This document shows, piece after piece, positions 8,154 to 16,130 of a stretch of 64,000 nucleotides of DNA. Source of the DNA: CAZSLC01 sp964607675. GTDB taxonomy: Bacteria > Bacteroidota > Bacteroidia > Bacteroidales > UBA932. The position numbers and the translations under genes were made by a program. The stretch is taken from assembly GCA_964607675.1 (NCBI GenBank), contig CAZSLC010000001.1:109401-173400 (forward strand), in the 5' to 3' direction. Each line of letters begins with the position of its first letter. Position 1 is the stretch's first letter. The notes below the pieces were generated by a model. It was given only the letters and a program-made list of their open reading frames with translations. It was not told where the DNA came from and ran no database searches.

Positions 8154-9501
8154 ATCAATCATAGATTCACCTTGTGGCTTGCGATTCTACTTTGAAAGTA
8201 TTGAATTTGCATCAAGTTACGCACGTCGTCTTTCTCTTGAAAAAGAGATGATGACTGATAGATGTGATATTTATGATAGGTATAAAAAACTAAATGTTTA
8301 TAAGGATTTTGTAGAGAACAAAGTGAATGCTAAGTTGCTCTCTTTGATAAGACATATTTTGAGTGAACTTAAAGATGTTGAAAGGACTATCAGTAAATTA
8401 TTCCACAATAGAGTATTAGATGATATTGAGTTGTTTGAAATAAAAAACCTTTCAATGTTATCCCTCAACATCCTTGATCTTCTTCAAAAAGCAAACATCG
8501 ATTCATCTCTCTCAAAAGAGATAGAAAAAGTAGTTGATATATTGGACCCTGATAAATTGAGGATTCCCTCTTTTTATATTTACAATTCGTATTCTACCGA
8601 GCTTGCTTCGATTAGAAAAAAGATCGAAAAAGCTTCTTCTGAGGCTGAGCAAATGGATATGCTAAGTGAATCTTCGATACTCGAATCTGTGGTTAGGCGC
8701 AGATTATCAACAGAGTTGACTCCATTTGCTGAAATGCTTATGCAAACACTTCAAGAAATTGGAGAAATTGATATTTTATTAGCACAAGCATTGTTAATGG
8801 ATGCAAAAGGGTATTCAATACCTTCATTTTCAGAAAGTCATTTGATCTCTCTAAATAGCTTTTTCAATCCCTCTGTGAAAGATGCAGTAGAGAAGAATGG
8901 TGGTGAATATCAGATGATTGATATAGAATATGGAGATGGCACGACACTGATTATTGGATCTAATATGGGGGGAAAGAGTGTTGTTCTCAAGAGCCTTGCT
9001 CTATGTCAATTCCTTTTTCAATTTGGTTATCCTATTCCAGCTACAAGTGGAAAGATGGTCCCCTTTGACTCTATCTTTTTAATTATTGGTGATGGTCAAA
9101 ATGAACTCAGAGGACTATCCTCATTTGCTGCTGAAATGAATGAGATAAATAAAGTTATCCTCTCTTCAAAAGGGGATAAAATGATGATTGCATTTATTGA
9201 TGAACCTGCAAGGAGCACCAATCCAGTAGAAGGTACTGCTCTTGTGTCGGCTTTGATCCATATTTTAAAAGGGAGCAATGTATCCCTAGTTATCACAACA
9301 CACTACAATCTCCAAGAACCTGAGTGTAATAGATTAAAAGTTAGGGGAATGGAGGAAGGTAGGATGAATTATAAGTTAATGGTATCTCCATATGGAGAGG
9401 TGCCTCATGAAGCATTAACTATTGCTGAGAGCCTCAATGTGTCTAAAATTTGGATAGATGAGGCCAGAAAAATATTAAATACTAATTTGAAGAAAAAATA
9501 A
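8143..9501 (+). CDS. kamC: KamC, MutS-like ATPase, putative lysine 5,6-aminomutase reactivase
   Basis: A 452-residue protein with a C-terminal ATPase domain like that of MutS. The Walker A loop GSNMGGKSVVLK lies near residues 271-282 and the Walker B segment AFIDEPARSTNP near 347-358, followed by a TTHY element. The N-terminal half is helical and unlike the DNA-binding domains of mismatch-repair MutS, so DNA repair is unlikely. In kam clusters this gene is viewed as the ATPase of a KamDE reactivation system. It overlaps kamB by 11 bases and ends one base before kamD. Confidence 0.82.
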   Translation: MKFKSIIDSPCGLRFYFESIEFASSYARRLSLEKEMMTDRCDIYDRYKKLNVYKDFVENKVNAKLLSLIRHILSELKDVERTISKLFHNRVLDDIELFEIKNLSMLSLNILDLLQKANIDSSLSKEIEKVVDILDPDKLRIPSFYIYNSYSTELASIRKKIEKASSEAEQMDMLSESSILESVVRRRLSTELTPFAEMLMQTLQEIGEIDILLAQALLMDAKGYSIPSFSESHLISLNSFFNPSVKDAVEKNGGEYQMIDIEYGDGTTLIIGSNMGGKSVVLKSLALCQFLFQFGYPIPATSGKMVPFDSIFLIIGDGQNELRGLSSFAAEMNEINKVILSSKGDKMMIAFIDEPARSTNPVEGTALVSALIHILKGSNVSLVITTHYNLQEPECNRLKVRGMEEGRMNYKLMVSPYGEVPHEALTIAESLNVSKIWIDEARKILNTNLKKK

Positions 9502-9502
9502 A

Positions 9503-11056
9503 ATGCAAAGTAAATTAGGACTAGATTCAAAAAAAGTTGAACGTGCAAGAAAAGTGGCAGGAAACATTGCCAAAGATGTTCAAAACTTTGTAGAGGAATA
9601 CACCACAGTTGCAGTGGAGAGGACTTTATCTCGTCTATTAGGTGTCGATGGTATAGATGAAAACCAAATTCCCCTCCCGAATGTGATTGTAGATGAGCTT
9701 AAAGAGAGAGGCCAACTAAAAAATGGCGTTCTCTTTTTCATTGGAAATGCAATGATACAAACAGGACTTTCCCCACAGGAAATTGCTGAGAGAATAGCTG
9801 TTGGGACATTAGATATAGTAAATCTCCCTTTTGCAGAGAAAAGTGAAATTGAGAAAAAGCTATCACCGATAGTAAATGATTCTATTACAAGAATTAGAAA
9901 CCGTCGCAAAAGGAGAGAAGAGTATCTGAAGACAATAGGAGAGGGTTCTAAACCATATATTTACGTAATTGTTGCCACTGGAAATATTTATGAAGACGTA
10001 GTGCAGGCAGAGGCAGCAGCACGCCAAGGGGCAGACATAATTGCTGTTATCAGAACCACTGGTCAGTCCCTTCTTGACTATGTCCCATATGGTGCAACAA
10101 CGGAAGGATTTGGTGGAACATTTGCAACTCAGGAGAATTTTAGAATAATGCGTTCTGCTCTTGATAAAGTTGGTGAAGAGGTTGGGAGGTATATAAGGTT
10201 ATGTAATTATTGTTCAGGTCTTTGCATGCCTGAAATAGCAATTATGGGTGCTTTTGAAGGACTGGATGTTATGCTCAACGATGCCCTTTATGGCATATTG
10301 TTTAGAGATATCAATATGCAAAGAACATTGATAGATCAATTTTTCTCACGTGTTATCAATGGGTTTGCAGGTGTTATAATTAATACAGGTGAGGATAATT
10401 ATCTTACTACTGCAGATGCAGTTGAAGCTGCCCATACTGTCCTTGCTTCAGATTTGATTAACGAACAACTTGCCCTGCTGGCAGGTCTTCCTGAGGAACA
10501 AATGGGGCTTGGTCATGCTTTTGAGATGGATCCAGTAATGAAAAATGGTTTTTTGTATGAACTCGCTCAAGCCCAAATGACAAGGGAGATTTTTCCGAAG
10601 GCTACATTGAAGTACATGCCCCCTACAAAATTTATGACTGGTAATATATTTAAAGGTCATATACAAGATGCCCTTTTCAATATGATTGGAATATGGACTA
10701 ATCAAGGAATACAACTCTTAGGAATGCCAACAGAGGCTATTCACACCCCTTTTATGTCTGATAGATTTTTATCAATAGAGAATGCAAAATATATTTTCAA
10801 TAATATGTACGATATTGGAAATGAAATGGAGTTTAAAGAGAACGGTATAATTCGTAACAGGGCAAAACTTGTTCTTGATAATGCTATTGAACTTCTTGAA
10901 ATAATTGACAGCGAAGGGTTGTTTACTGCCCTCGAAAAAGGTAACTTTGGAGATGTTAAACGTCCTAAAAATGGTGGGAAGGGGCTTGAAGGTGTATGCT
11001 TAAAAGGGGACAAATATATGAATCCATTTATTAATTTGATGAAAGGAGGTAAATAA
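9503..11056 (+). CDS. kamD: Lysine 5,6-aminomutase, alpha subunit
   Basis: A 517-residue large subunit of the adenosylcobalamin- and PLP-dependent enzyme that converts beta-lysine to 3,5-diaminohexanoate (and D-lysine to 2,5-diaminohexanoate). The length is standard. The TIM-barrel region includes characteristic segments such as DYVPYGATTEGFGGTFATQE and the LCNYCSGLCMPE block. The ATG at 9503 follows the kamC stop after one base. The last codons (KGGK) also form the AGGAGG ribosome-binding site of kamE. Confidence 0.95.
   Translation: MQSKLGLDSKKVERARKVAGNIAKDVQNFVEEYTTVAVERTLSRLLGVDGIDENQIPLPNVIVDELKERGQLKNGVLFFIGNAMIQTGLSPQEIAERIAVGTLDIVNLPFAEKSEIEKKLSPIVNDSITRIRNRRKRREEYLKTIGEGSKPYIYVIVATGNIYEDVVQAEAAARQGADIIAVIRTTGQSLLDYVPYGATTEGFGGTFATQENFRIMRSALDKVGEEVGRYIRLCNYCSGLCMPEIAIMGAFEGLDVMLNDALYGILFRDINMQRTLIDQFFSRVINGFAGVIINTGEDNYLTTADAVEAAHTVLASDLINEQLALLAGLPEEQMGLGHAFEMDPVMKNGFLYELAQAQMTREIFPKATLKYMPPTKFMTGNIFKGHIQDALFNMIGIWTNQGIQLLGMPTEAIHTPFMSDRFLSIENAKYIFNNMYDIGNEMEFKENGIIRNRAKLVLDNAIELLEIIDSEGLFTALEKGNFGDVKRPKNGGKGLEGVCLKGDKYMNPFINLMKGGK
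11044..11049 (+). promoter_or_regulatory. Consensus Shine-Dalgarno AGGAGG before kamE
   Basis: A perfect AGGAGG, 8 bases before the kamE ATG, lies inside the last codons of kamD. Such sites are rare in this window; the only other perfect one I found is before etfB. Confidence 0.7.
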
Positions 11057-11057
11057 T

Positions 11058-11843
11058 ATGAGCGGCGGACTTTATTCGATGCAGTCTAAAGATTTTGATA
11101 AGACTTTGGACCTAACAAAAGTAAAACCTTACGGAGATACAATGAATGATGGTAAGGTTCAGTTGAGTTTCACTCTACCTGTTCCAGTTGGTGCAGAGGC
11201 TATCGAAGCAGCAAAACAACTGATTGTAAAAATGGGGTTTAACAATCCTCAAGTGGTGTTTTATAAAGAACTTACTCCTGGATTTACTTTCTTCAACTGT
11301 TATGGTTCTACAACATTTGATATTGATTATTCAAATATTTACGTTCCTAAGGTTGAATCATCTGTTATGGATATGCCTCAAACAGACGAATTCATAAAAG
11401 AAAATATAGGTAGAAAGCTAATTGTCGTAGGGGCTAGCACTGGCACTGATGCACATACTGTTGGCATTGATGCCATAATGAATATGAAAGGATATGCAGG
11501 TCATTATGGGCTCGAAAGATATGATATGATTGAAGCTTATAATCTTGGCAGTCAAGTTCCTAACGAAGAATTCATTGCAAAAGGAATTGAACTTAAGGCT
11601 GATGCCCTAATTGTATCTCAGACCGTTACTCAAAAAGATATACATATTAAAAATTTAACCGAACTTGTGGAGATGATGGAGGCAGAGGGATTGCGAGATA
11701 AAATGATTCTTGTCTGTGGTGGACCTCGCATAACACACGAACTGGCTAAAGAGTTGGGATATGATGCTGGTTTTGGTATGAATACCTATGCTGATGACGT
11801 GGCCTCTTTTATTGCCCAAGAATTTGTAAATAGACATAAATAA
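11058..11843 (+). CDS. kamE: Lysine 5,6-aminomutase, beta subunit
   Basis: A 261-residue subunit carrying both cofactor sites. The B12 base-off motif DxHxxG is D131-A-H133-T-V-G136, with His133 the lower cobalt ligand. K144 in MNMKGYAG is at the position known for the PLP Schiff base in the clostridial beta subunit. It pairs with KamD. A consensus AGGAGG ribosome-binding site precedes the ATG, unusual in this genome. The gene begins one base after kamD. Confidence 0.95.
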   Translation: MSGGLYSMQSKDFDKTLDLTKVKPYGDTMNDGKVQLSFTLPVPVGAEAIEAAKQLIVKMGFNNPQVVFYKELTPGFTFFNCYGSTTFDIDYSNIYVPKVESSVMDMPQTDEFIKENIGRKLIVVGASTGTDAHTVGIDAIMNMKGYAGHYGLERYDMIEAYNLGSQVPNEEFIAKGIELKADALIVSQTVTQKDIHIKNLTELVEMMEAEGLRDKMILVCGGPRITHELAKELGYDAGFGMNTYADDVASFIAQEFVNRHK

Positions 11844-11873
11844 TATTATTAATTATTTTAAAATATCACTATC

Positions 11874-12533
11874 ATGGATAAAAACGAAATTAGAGAAGTT
11901 ATCGCTCGCAGAGCAGCTCTTGAATTAAAAGATGGGGATGTTGTCAACCTTGGAATTGGCCTTCCTACTATGATTCCTGATTTCCTTCCAAAGGGGGTAT
12001 CAGTAGTTCTTCAAACAGAAAATGGTCTCGTTGGTATGGGACCTACACCTAAAGAGGGTGAAGAAGATCCTAATCTTGTTAATTCAGGAGGAGGGTTTAT
12101 CACAGCACTTCCAGGCGCATATTCCTGCAGTTCAGCTGATTCATTTGCAATTATCAGGGGTGGGCATGTTAATGTAACATTCCTTGGGGCTCTTGAGGTT
12201 GATGAGAATGGAGATTTAGCAAACTGGATGATTCCAGGTAAAAAAGTTCCAGGAATGGGTGGAGCGATGGACTTGTTGATCGGTGCAAAGAAAGTAATTC
12301 TCACTATGGAGCATACTGCAAAGGGAAATCCTAAGATCTTAACTAAATGCAAATTGCCCCTTACAGCAGCTGGACAAGTAAATATGATTATTACAGAAAT
12401 GGGGGTTATGGATATTACCCCTGAAGGAATAGTATTGAAAGAGATTCACCCAGAATTTACTGTAGAACAAGTACAAGCAGCAACTGAAGCAAAACTCATT
12501 ATATCTAAAGATCTTAAACCAATGATGCAATAA
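11874..12533 (+). CDS. atoA: Butyryl-CoA:acetoacetate CoA-transferase, beta subunit
   Basis: A 219-residue family I CoA-transferase beta subunit. The catalytic glutamate is E49 in QTENGLVGMG. The glycine-rich segment GKKVPGMGGAMDL follows near residue 124. It should form a heteromer with AtoD encoded at the head of the operon. Together they release butyrate from butyryl-CoA while activating acetoacetate. The stop codon overlaps the crotonase start by one base (TAATG). Confidence 0.92.
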   Translation: MDKNEIREVIARRAALELKDGDVVNLGIGLPTMIPDFLPKGVSVVLQTENGLVGMGPTPKEGEEDPNLVNSGGGFITALPGAYSCSSADSFAIIRGGHVNVTFLGALEVDENGDLANWMIPGKKVPGMGGAMDLLIGAKKVILTMEHTAKGNPKILTKCKLPLTAAGQVNMIITEMGVMDITPEGIVLKEIHPEFTVEQVQAATEAKLIISKDLKPMMQ

Positions 12534-13309
12534 TGGGTTATGAATTTCTAAAATATGAAAAGAGTGGGGAGATATTAATTCTTACAATATCTTCCCCTAA
12601 ATCTTTAAATGCACTCAGTTTTGAAATACTTAAAGAGTTGAATACATTTATTGATTCGATTGATGCTTCTATTAGGGTGCTTATAATAACAGGTGATGGG
12701 GAGAAATCTTTTGTAGCTGGTGCCAATATTGCTCAAATGAAAGGTTTTAATGAAAAAGAGGCTCTCGAGTTTTCTCAGTTTGGGGCGATGGTCTTTAAAA
12801 AGATAGAAGATCTAAACATTCCTGTAATTGCAGCTGTCAATGGATTTGCATTAGGTGGAGGGTGTGAACTCTCGATCTCTTGTGATATAAGGGTGGCATC
12901 GGAGAATGCACTATTTGGACAACCTGAGGTCAAACTCGGAATATTGCCAGGATTCTCAGGGACATTCCGTTTGAGCAAATTAATCGGTCAGTCATATGCA
13001 AAGGAGCTTATTTACACTGGAAAAAACATAAATGCACAGGAGGCATTCAGAATAGGTTTAGTAAATAGTGTCGTTCCAATAGCAGATTTACTTCCTACTT
13101 GTATTAAAATGGCACAATCCATTGTAAAAAATGCACCTATTGCTGTTAAGTATGCAAAAAAGAGCATCAATGAGGGATATGACTTATCCTCGAATGACGC
13201 TATAGCTCTTGAGAATGATTATTTCTCAAAATGTTTTATAACTGAAGATCAGAAAGAGGGGATGGGGGCATTTTTGGAAAAACGTACCCCTTCATTTAAA
13301 AATGAATAA
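12533..13309 (+). CDS. crt: Crotonase / 3-hydroxybutyryl-CoA dehydratase
   Basis: A 258-residue enoyl-CoA hydratase family protein. The oxyanion hole segment is AGANIAQMKGF, and the two catalytic glutamates are present: E112 in GGGCELS and E132 in GQPEVKLGILPG. It hydrates crotonyl-CoA to 3-hydroxybutyryl-CoA, or the reverse. In this operon it links the Kal product with Hbd and acetoacetyl-CoA, giving a route to use the acetoacetyl-CoA for a second butyrate. The usual PGFGGTQRL is PGFSGTFRL here, a small departure. It is fused translationally to atoA by a one-base overlap. Confidence 0.92.
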   Translation: MGYEFLKYEKSGEILILTISSPKSLNALSFEILKELNTFIDSIDASIRVLIITGDGEKSFVAGANIAQMKGFNEKEALEFSQFGAMVFKKIEDLNIPVIAAVNGFALGGGCELSISCDIRVASENALFGQPEVKLGILPGFSGTFRLSKLIGQSYAKELIYTGKNINAQEAFRIGLVNSVVPIADLLPTCIKMAQSIVKNAPIAVKYAKKSINEGYDLSSNDAIALENDYFSKCFITEDQKEGMGAFLEKRTPSFKNE

Positions 13310-13325
13310 TTAATATAAGAACAAT

Positions 13326-14165
13326 ATGAAAATATGTGTAATAGGAACAGGTACCATGGGTTCAGGTATCGTTCAAGCATTTGCTCAAGCAAATGTACCC
13401 GTTGTGATGAAAAGTAGAAGTCAAGCTAGTCTTGATAAAGCTATTGGTAAAATATCAAAATCTCTTGCAAGGCTTGTTGAGAAAGGTAAAGTAACTAAAG
13501 AATATATGGATGCTACCATTGCAAATATCTCTACAACAACTGATTATGCTGCTTTTGCTGATGCAGATCTCGTTATTGAAGCTGCCGTTGAGACAATGGA
13601 TCTTAAAAGGGAACTTTTCAAAGAACTAGATACAATTTGTAAACCCGAGGCTATTCTTGCTTCCAATACTTCATCTTTGTCTATTACTGAGATTGCAGCA
13701 AGTACTACAAGACCAGACAAAGTGATTGGGATGCACTTTTTCAATCCTGCTCCGATGATGAAATTAGTAGAGCTTATTAAAGGGCAAAAAACATCTGATG
13801 ATGTGTGTACTTTGATAAGTGATCTTGCTAAATCTATTGGCAAAGTTCCTGTTATGGTAAATGAAGCACCTGGTTTTGTTGTAAACAGAATTTTAATTCC
13901 TCTTGTAAATGAGGGAATTGGCATACTTGCTGATGGGGTTGCAACTAAAGAAGAGATTGATGAAGCTATGAAATTGGGGGCTAACCATCCAATGGGTCCT
14001 TTAGCATTAGGAGATTTAATAGGATTAGATGTTTGTCTTGCCATAATGGAAGTGCTTCATTCTGAATTTGGTGATGATAAATACAGACCTCATCCTCTAT
14101 TGAAAAAAATGGTGAGAGCCAATCTATTGGGTAGAAAAACAGGGGAAGGATTTTATAAATATTAA
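13326..14165 (+). CDS. hbd: 3-hydroxybutyryl-CoA dehydrogenase
   Basis: A 279-residue dehydrogenase with the dinucleotide motif GTGTMGSG (residues 7-14), catalytic H137 in GMHFFNPA and the C-terminal helical domain GANHPMGPLALGDLIGLD. It interconverts acetoacetyl-CoA and 3-hydroxybutyryl-CoA. After the second beta strand the sequence is MKSRSQ rather than an acidic residue as in NAD-specific enzymes such as the C. acetobutylicum one. It looks more like the NADP-dependent C. kluyveri enzyme, so NADP(H) preference is inferred. It lies between crt and bcd in the operon. Confidence 0.93.
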   Translation: MKICVIGTGTMGSGIVQAFAQANVPVVMKSRSQASLDKAIGKISKSLARLVEKGKVTKEYMDATIANISTTTDYAAFADADLVIEAAVETMDLKRELFKELDTICKPEAILASNTSSLSITEIAASTTRPDKVIGMHFFNPAPMMKLVELIKGQKTSDDVCTLISDLAKSIGKVPVMVNEAPGFVVNRILIPLVNEGIGILADGVATKEEIDEAMKLGANHPMGPLALGDLIGLDVCLAIMEVLHSEFGDDKYRPHPLLKKMVRANLLGRKTGEGFYKY

Positions 14166-14176
14166 TAAAACAATAT

Positions 14177-15316
14177 ATGAATTTTAATTTAACACCAACA
14201 CAGATGCTTTTTAGGCAAATGATTCGTGAATTTGCCGAGAAAGAGGTAAAGCCCCTTGCTGCTGAAATTGATGAGCAGGAGAGGTTCCCTCAAGAAACTG
14301 TTGATAAAATGACCAAATTAGGTCTTTTTGGAATTCCATTGTCACCAGAATATGGTGGAGCAGGTGGAGACAACGTTATGTATTCAATGGCCGTAGAGGA
14401 ACTTTCAAGAGTTTGTGCTACCACTGGGGTTGTACTTTCTGCACACACCTCATTGTGTCTTGCTCCGATTGCTGAAAATGGTACTGAGGAGCAAAAAAAG
14501 AAATATCTTCCAAAACTCGCGAGTGGAGAGTGGCTCGGAGCATTTGGCCTTACAGAGCCAAATGCAGGGACTGATGCCTCTTCTCAACAAACAATGGCTG
14601 TTCTTGATGGAGATGAATGGGTACTAAATGGTACAAAGATATTTATTACCAACGCTGGACATGCTCATGTATATGTTATTTTTGCTATGACAGACAAATC
14701 CCTTGGGACTAAGGGCATTTCTGCGTTTATAGTTGAATATGGCACACCAGGATTTGAAATTGGAAAGAAAGAGCTGAAATTGGGGATAAGAGGTTCCGCT
14801 ACTGCCGAACTTATTTTCTCAAATTGCCGTATTCCTAAAGATAATTTACTTGGGAGATTAGGGGGTGGATTTGGTATTGCGATGAAAACCCTTGACGGAG
14901 GTAGAATTGGAATTGCATCACAAGCTCTTGGCATAGCTCAAGGTGCTATGGATGAGACTGTTAAATATACAAAAGAGAGAAAGCAATTTGGAAAATCACT
15001 TTCTAAATTTCAAAATACTCAATTCCAAATGGCTGATTTGCAAACAAAGGTAGAAGCATCAAGGTTGCTCGTTCGCTCTGCTGCATTTAAAAAGGATCAA
15101 AAGGTCCCTTACTCTGCTGATGCTGCCATGGCAAAACTTTTTGCTGCAGAAACTGCAATGGAAGTAACTACAAAGGCAGTTCAGTTCCATGGTGGATATG
15201 GCTATACTCGCGAATATCCTGTTGAAAGGATGATGCGTGATGCGAAGATTACAGAAATTTATGAAGGCACATCTGAGGTACAGAGGATGGTAATTGCCGC
15301 AAATCTTTACAAATAG
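14177..15316 (+). CDS. bcd: Butyryl-CoA dehydrogenase
   Basis: A 379-residue acyl-CoA dehydrogenase of short-chain type. The catalytic glutamate is E363 in IYEGTSEVQR, and the FAD-binding segments (GLTEPNAGTDASS; QFHGGYGYTREYPVERMMRD) are intact. It reduces crotonyl-CoA to butyryl-CoA. Its place directly before etfB and etfA suggests a Bcd-Etf complex, which in fermenters often bifurcates electrons from NADH to crotonyl-CoA and ferredoxin. Bifurcation is inferred from context and was not shown by residues I can assign with certainty. Confidence 0.94.
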   Translation: MNFNLTPTQMLFRQMIREFAEKEVKPLAAEIDEQERFPQETVDKMTKLGLFGIPLSPEYGGAGGDNVMYSMAVEELSRVCATTGVVLSAHTSLCLAPIAENGTEEQKKKYLPKLASGEWLGAFGLTEPNAGTDASSQQTMAVLDGDEWVLNGTKIFITNAGHAHVYVIFAMTDKSLGTKGISAFIVEYGTPGFEIGKKELKLGIRGSATAELIFSNCRIPKDNLLGRLGGGFGIAMKTLDGGRIGIASQALGIAQGAMDETVKYTKERKQFGKSLSKFQNTQFQMADLQTKVEASRLLVRSAAFKKDQKVPYSADAAMAKLFAAETAMEVTTKAVQFHGGYGYTREYPVERMMRDAKITEIYEGTSEVQRMVIAANLYK

Positions 15317-15320
15317 GAGG
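15315..15320 (+). promoter_or_regulatory. Consensus Shine-Dalgarno AGGAGG before etfB
   Basis: AGGAGG begins with the last two bases of the bcd stop codon and lies 7 bases before the etfB ATG at 15328. It is one of two perfect sites in the operon. Confidence 0.7.
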
Positions 15321-15327
15321 GACATTT

Positions 15328-16110
15328 ATGAAAATAGTAGTATGTATTAAACAAGTTCCGGATACAACTGAAATTAAGATTAATCCGGTTACTGGGACAC
15401 TTATTCGTGATGGTGTCCCAAGTATTATGAATCCTGATGATAAGGGGGCACTTGAGATGGCTCTTCAACTTAAAGATCAATATGGGGCACATGTCACCGT
15501 TATTACCATGGGACCTCCACAAGCTGACTTAGTATTAAGAGAAGCTTTTGCAATGGGCGCAGATCGTGCTATTCTTCTAACAGATAGGAAGTTCGCAGGG
15601 GCCGATACCCTTGCTACCTCTAATGCTCTCTCTGGAGCTTTGAAAAATTTAGAGTGGGATTTAATTATTGCTGGTCGCCAAGCTATTGATGGAGATACAG
15701 CTCAAGTTGGACCTCAAATGGCAGAACACTTAAAGATTCCACAAATTTCTTATGTGGTAAATCTGACAGTTGAAGGAAATAATAAATATCTTGTAAAAAA
15801 AGAGACAGAAGAGGGATATGAGATGCTTGAAGTAGCTTCTCCATGTCTTCTTACTGTGTTGGCAACTGCTAACAAATCAAGATATATGAATGTTAGAGGT
15901 ATTGTAGAAGCCTATTCAAAAGAGGTTGAAATATGGACTGCTGACAAAATTGATGTTGATGAGGGTAAATTGGGCCTTAATGGTTCTCCAACAAGGGTAC
16001 TGAAGGCATTTGCAAAAGGGCTCAAACAAGCTGGAGAGGTATATGAGGTTGAAGCAGATGAGGCAGCAGGTATAATTATATCTAAATTGAAAGAGAAATT
16101 TATTATTTAA
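15328..16110 (+). CDS. etfB: Electron transfer flavoprotein, beta subunit
   Basis: A 260-residue EtfB starting MKIVVCIKQVPDTTEIKINP, with the nucleotide-binding motif AGRQAIDGDTAQVGPQ near residues 116-131. EtfB binds AMP in classical Etf or a second FAD in bifurcating Etf. Its location between bcd and etfA fits transfer of electrons to or from Bcd. A perfect AGGAGG site precedes it. The gene ends 20 bases before etfA. Confidence 0.95.
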   Translation: MKIVVCIKQVPDTTEIKINPVTGTLIRDGVPSIMNPDDKGALEMALQLKDQYGAHVTVITMGPPQADLVLREAFAMGADRAILLTDRKFAGADTLATSNALSGALKNLEWDLIIAGRQAIDGDTAQVGPQMAEHLKIPQISYVVNLTVEGNNKYLVKKETEEGYEMLEVASPCLLTVLATANKSRYMNVRGIVEAYSKEVEIWTADKIDVDEGKLGLNGSPTRVLKAFAKGLKQAGEVYEVEADEAAGIIISKLKEKFII

Positions 16111-16130
16111 CACCTTAAAAGTTACAAATC

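Noticed and set aside
8143..9501. KamC as a mismatch-repair MutS
   Set aside because: Only the ATPase core is shared; DNA-binding domains are missing, and the location within the kam genes fits an aminomutase reactivase.
13544..14044. A 166-residue open frame antisense to hbd
   Set aside because: It lies wholly in the third-position shadow of a well-supported dehydrogenase, has no promoter or recognisable domain, and has the biased composition usual for antisense frames.
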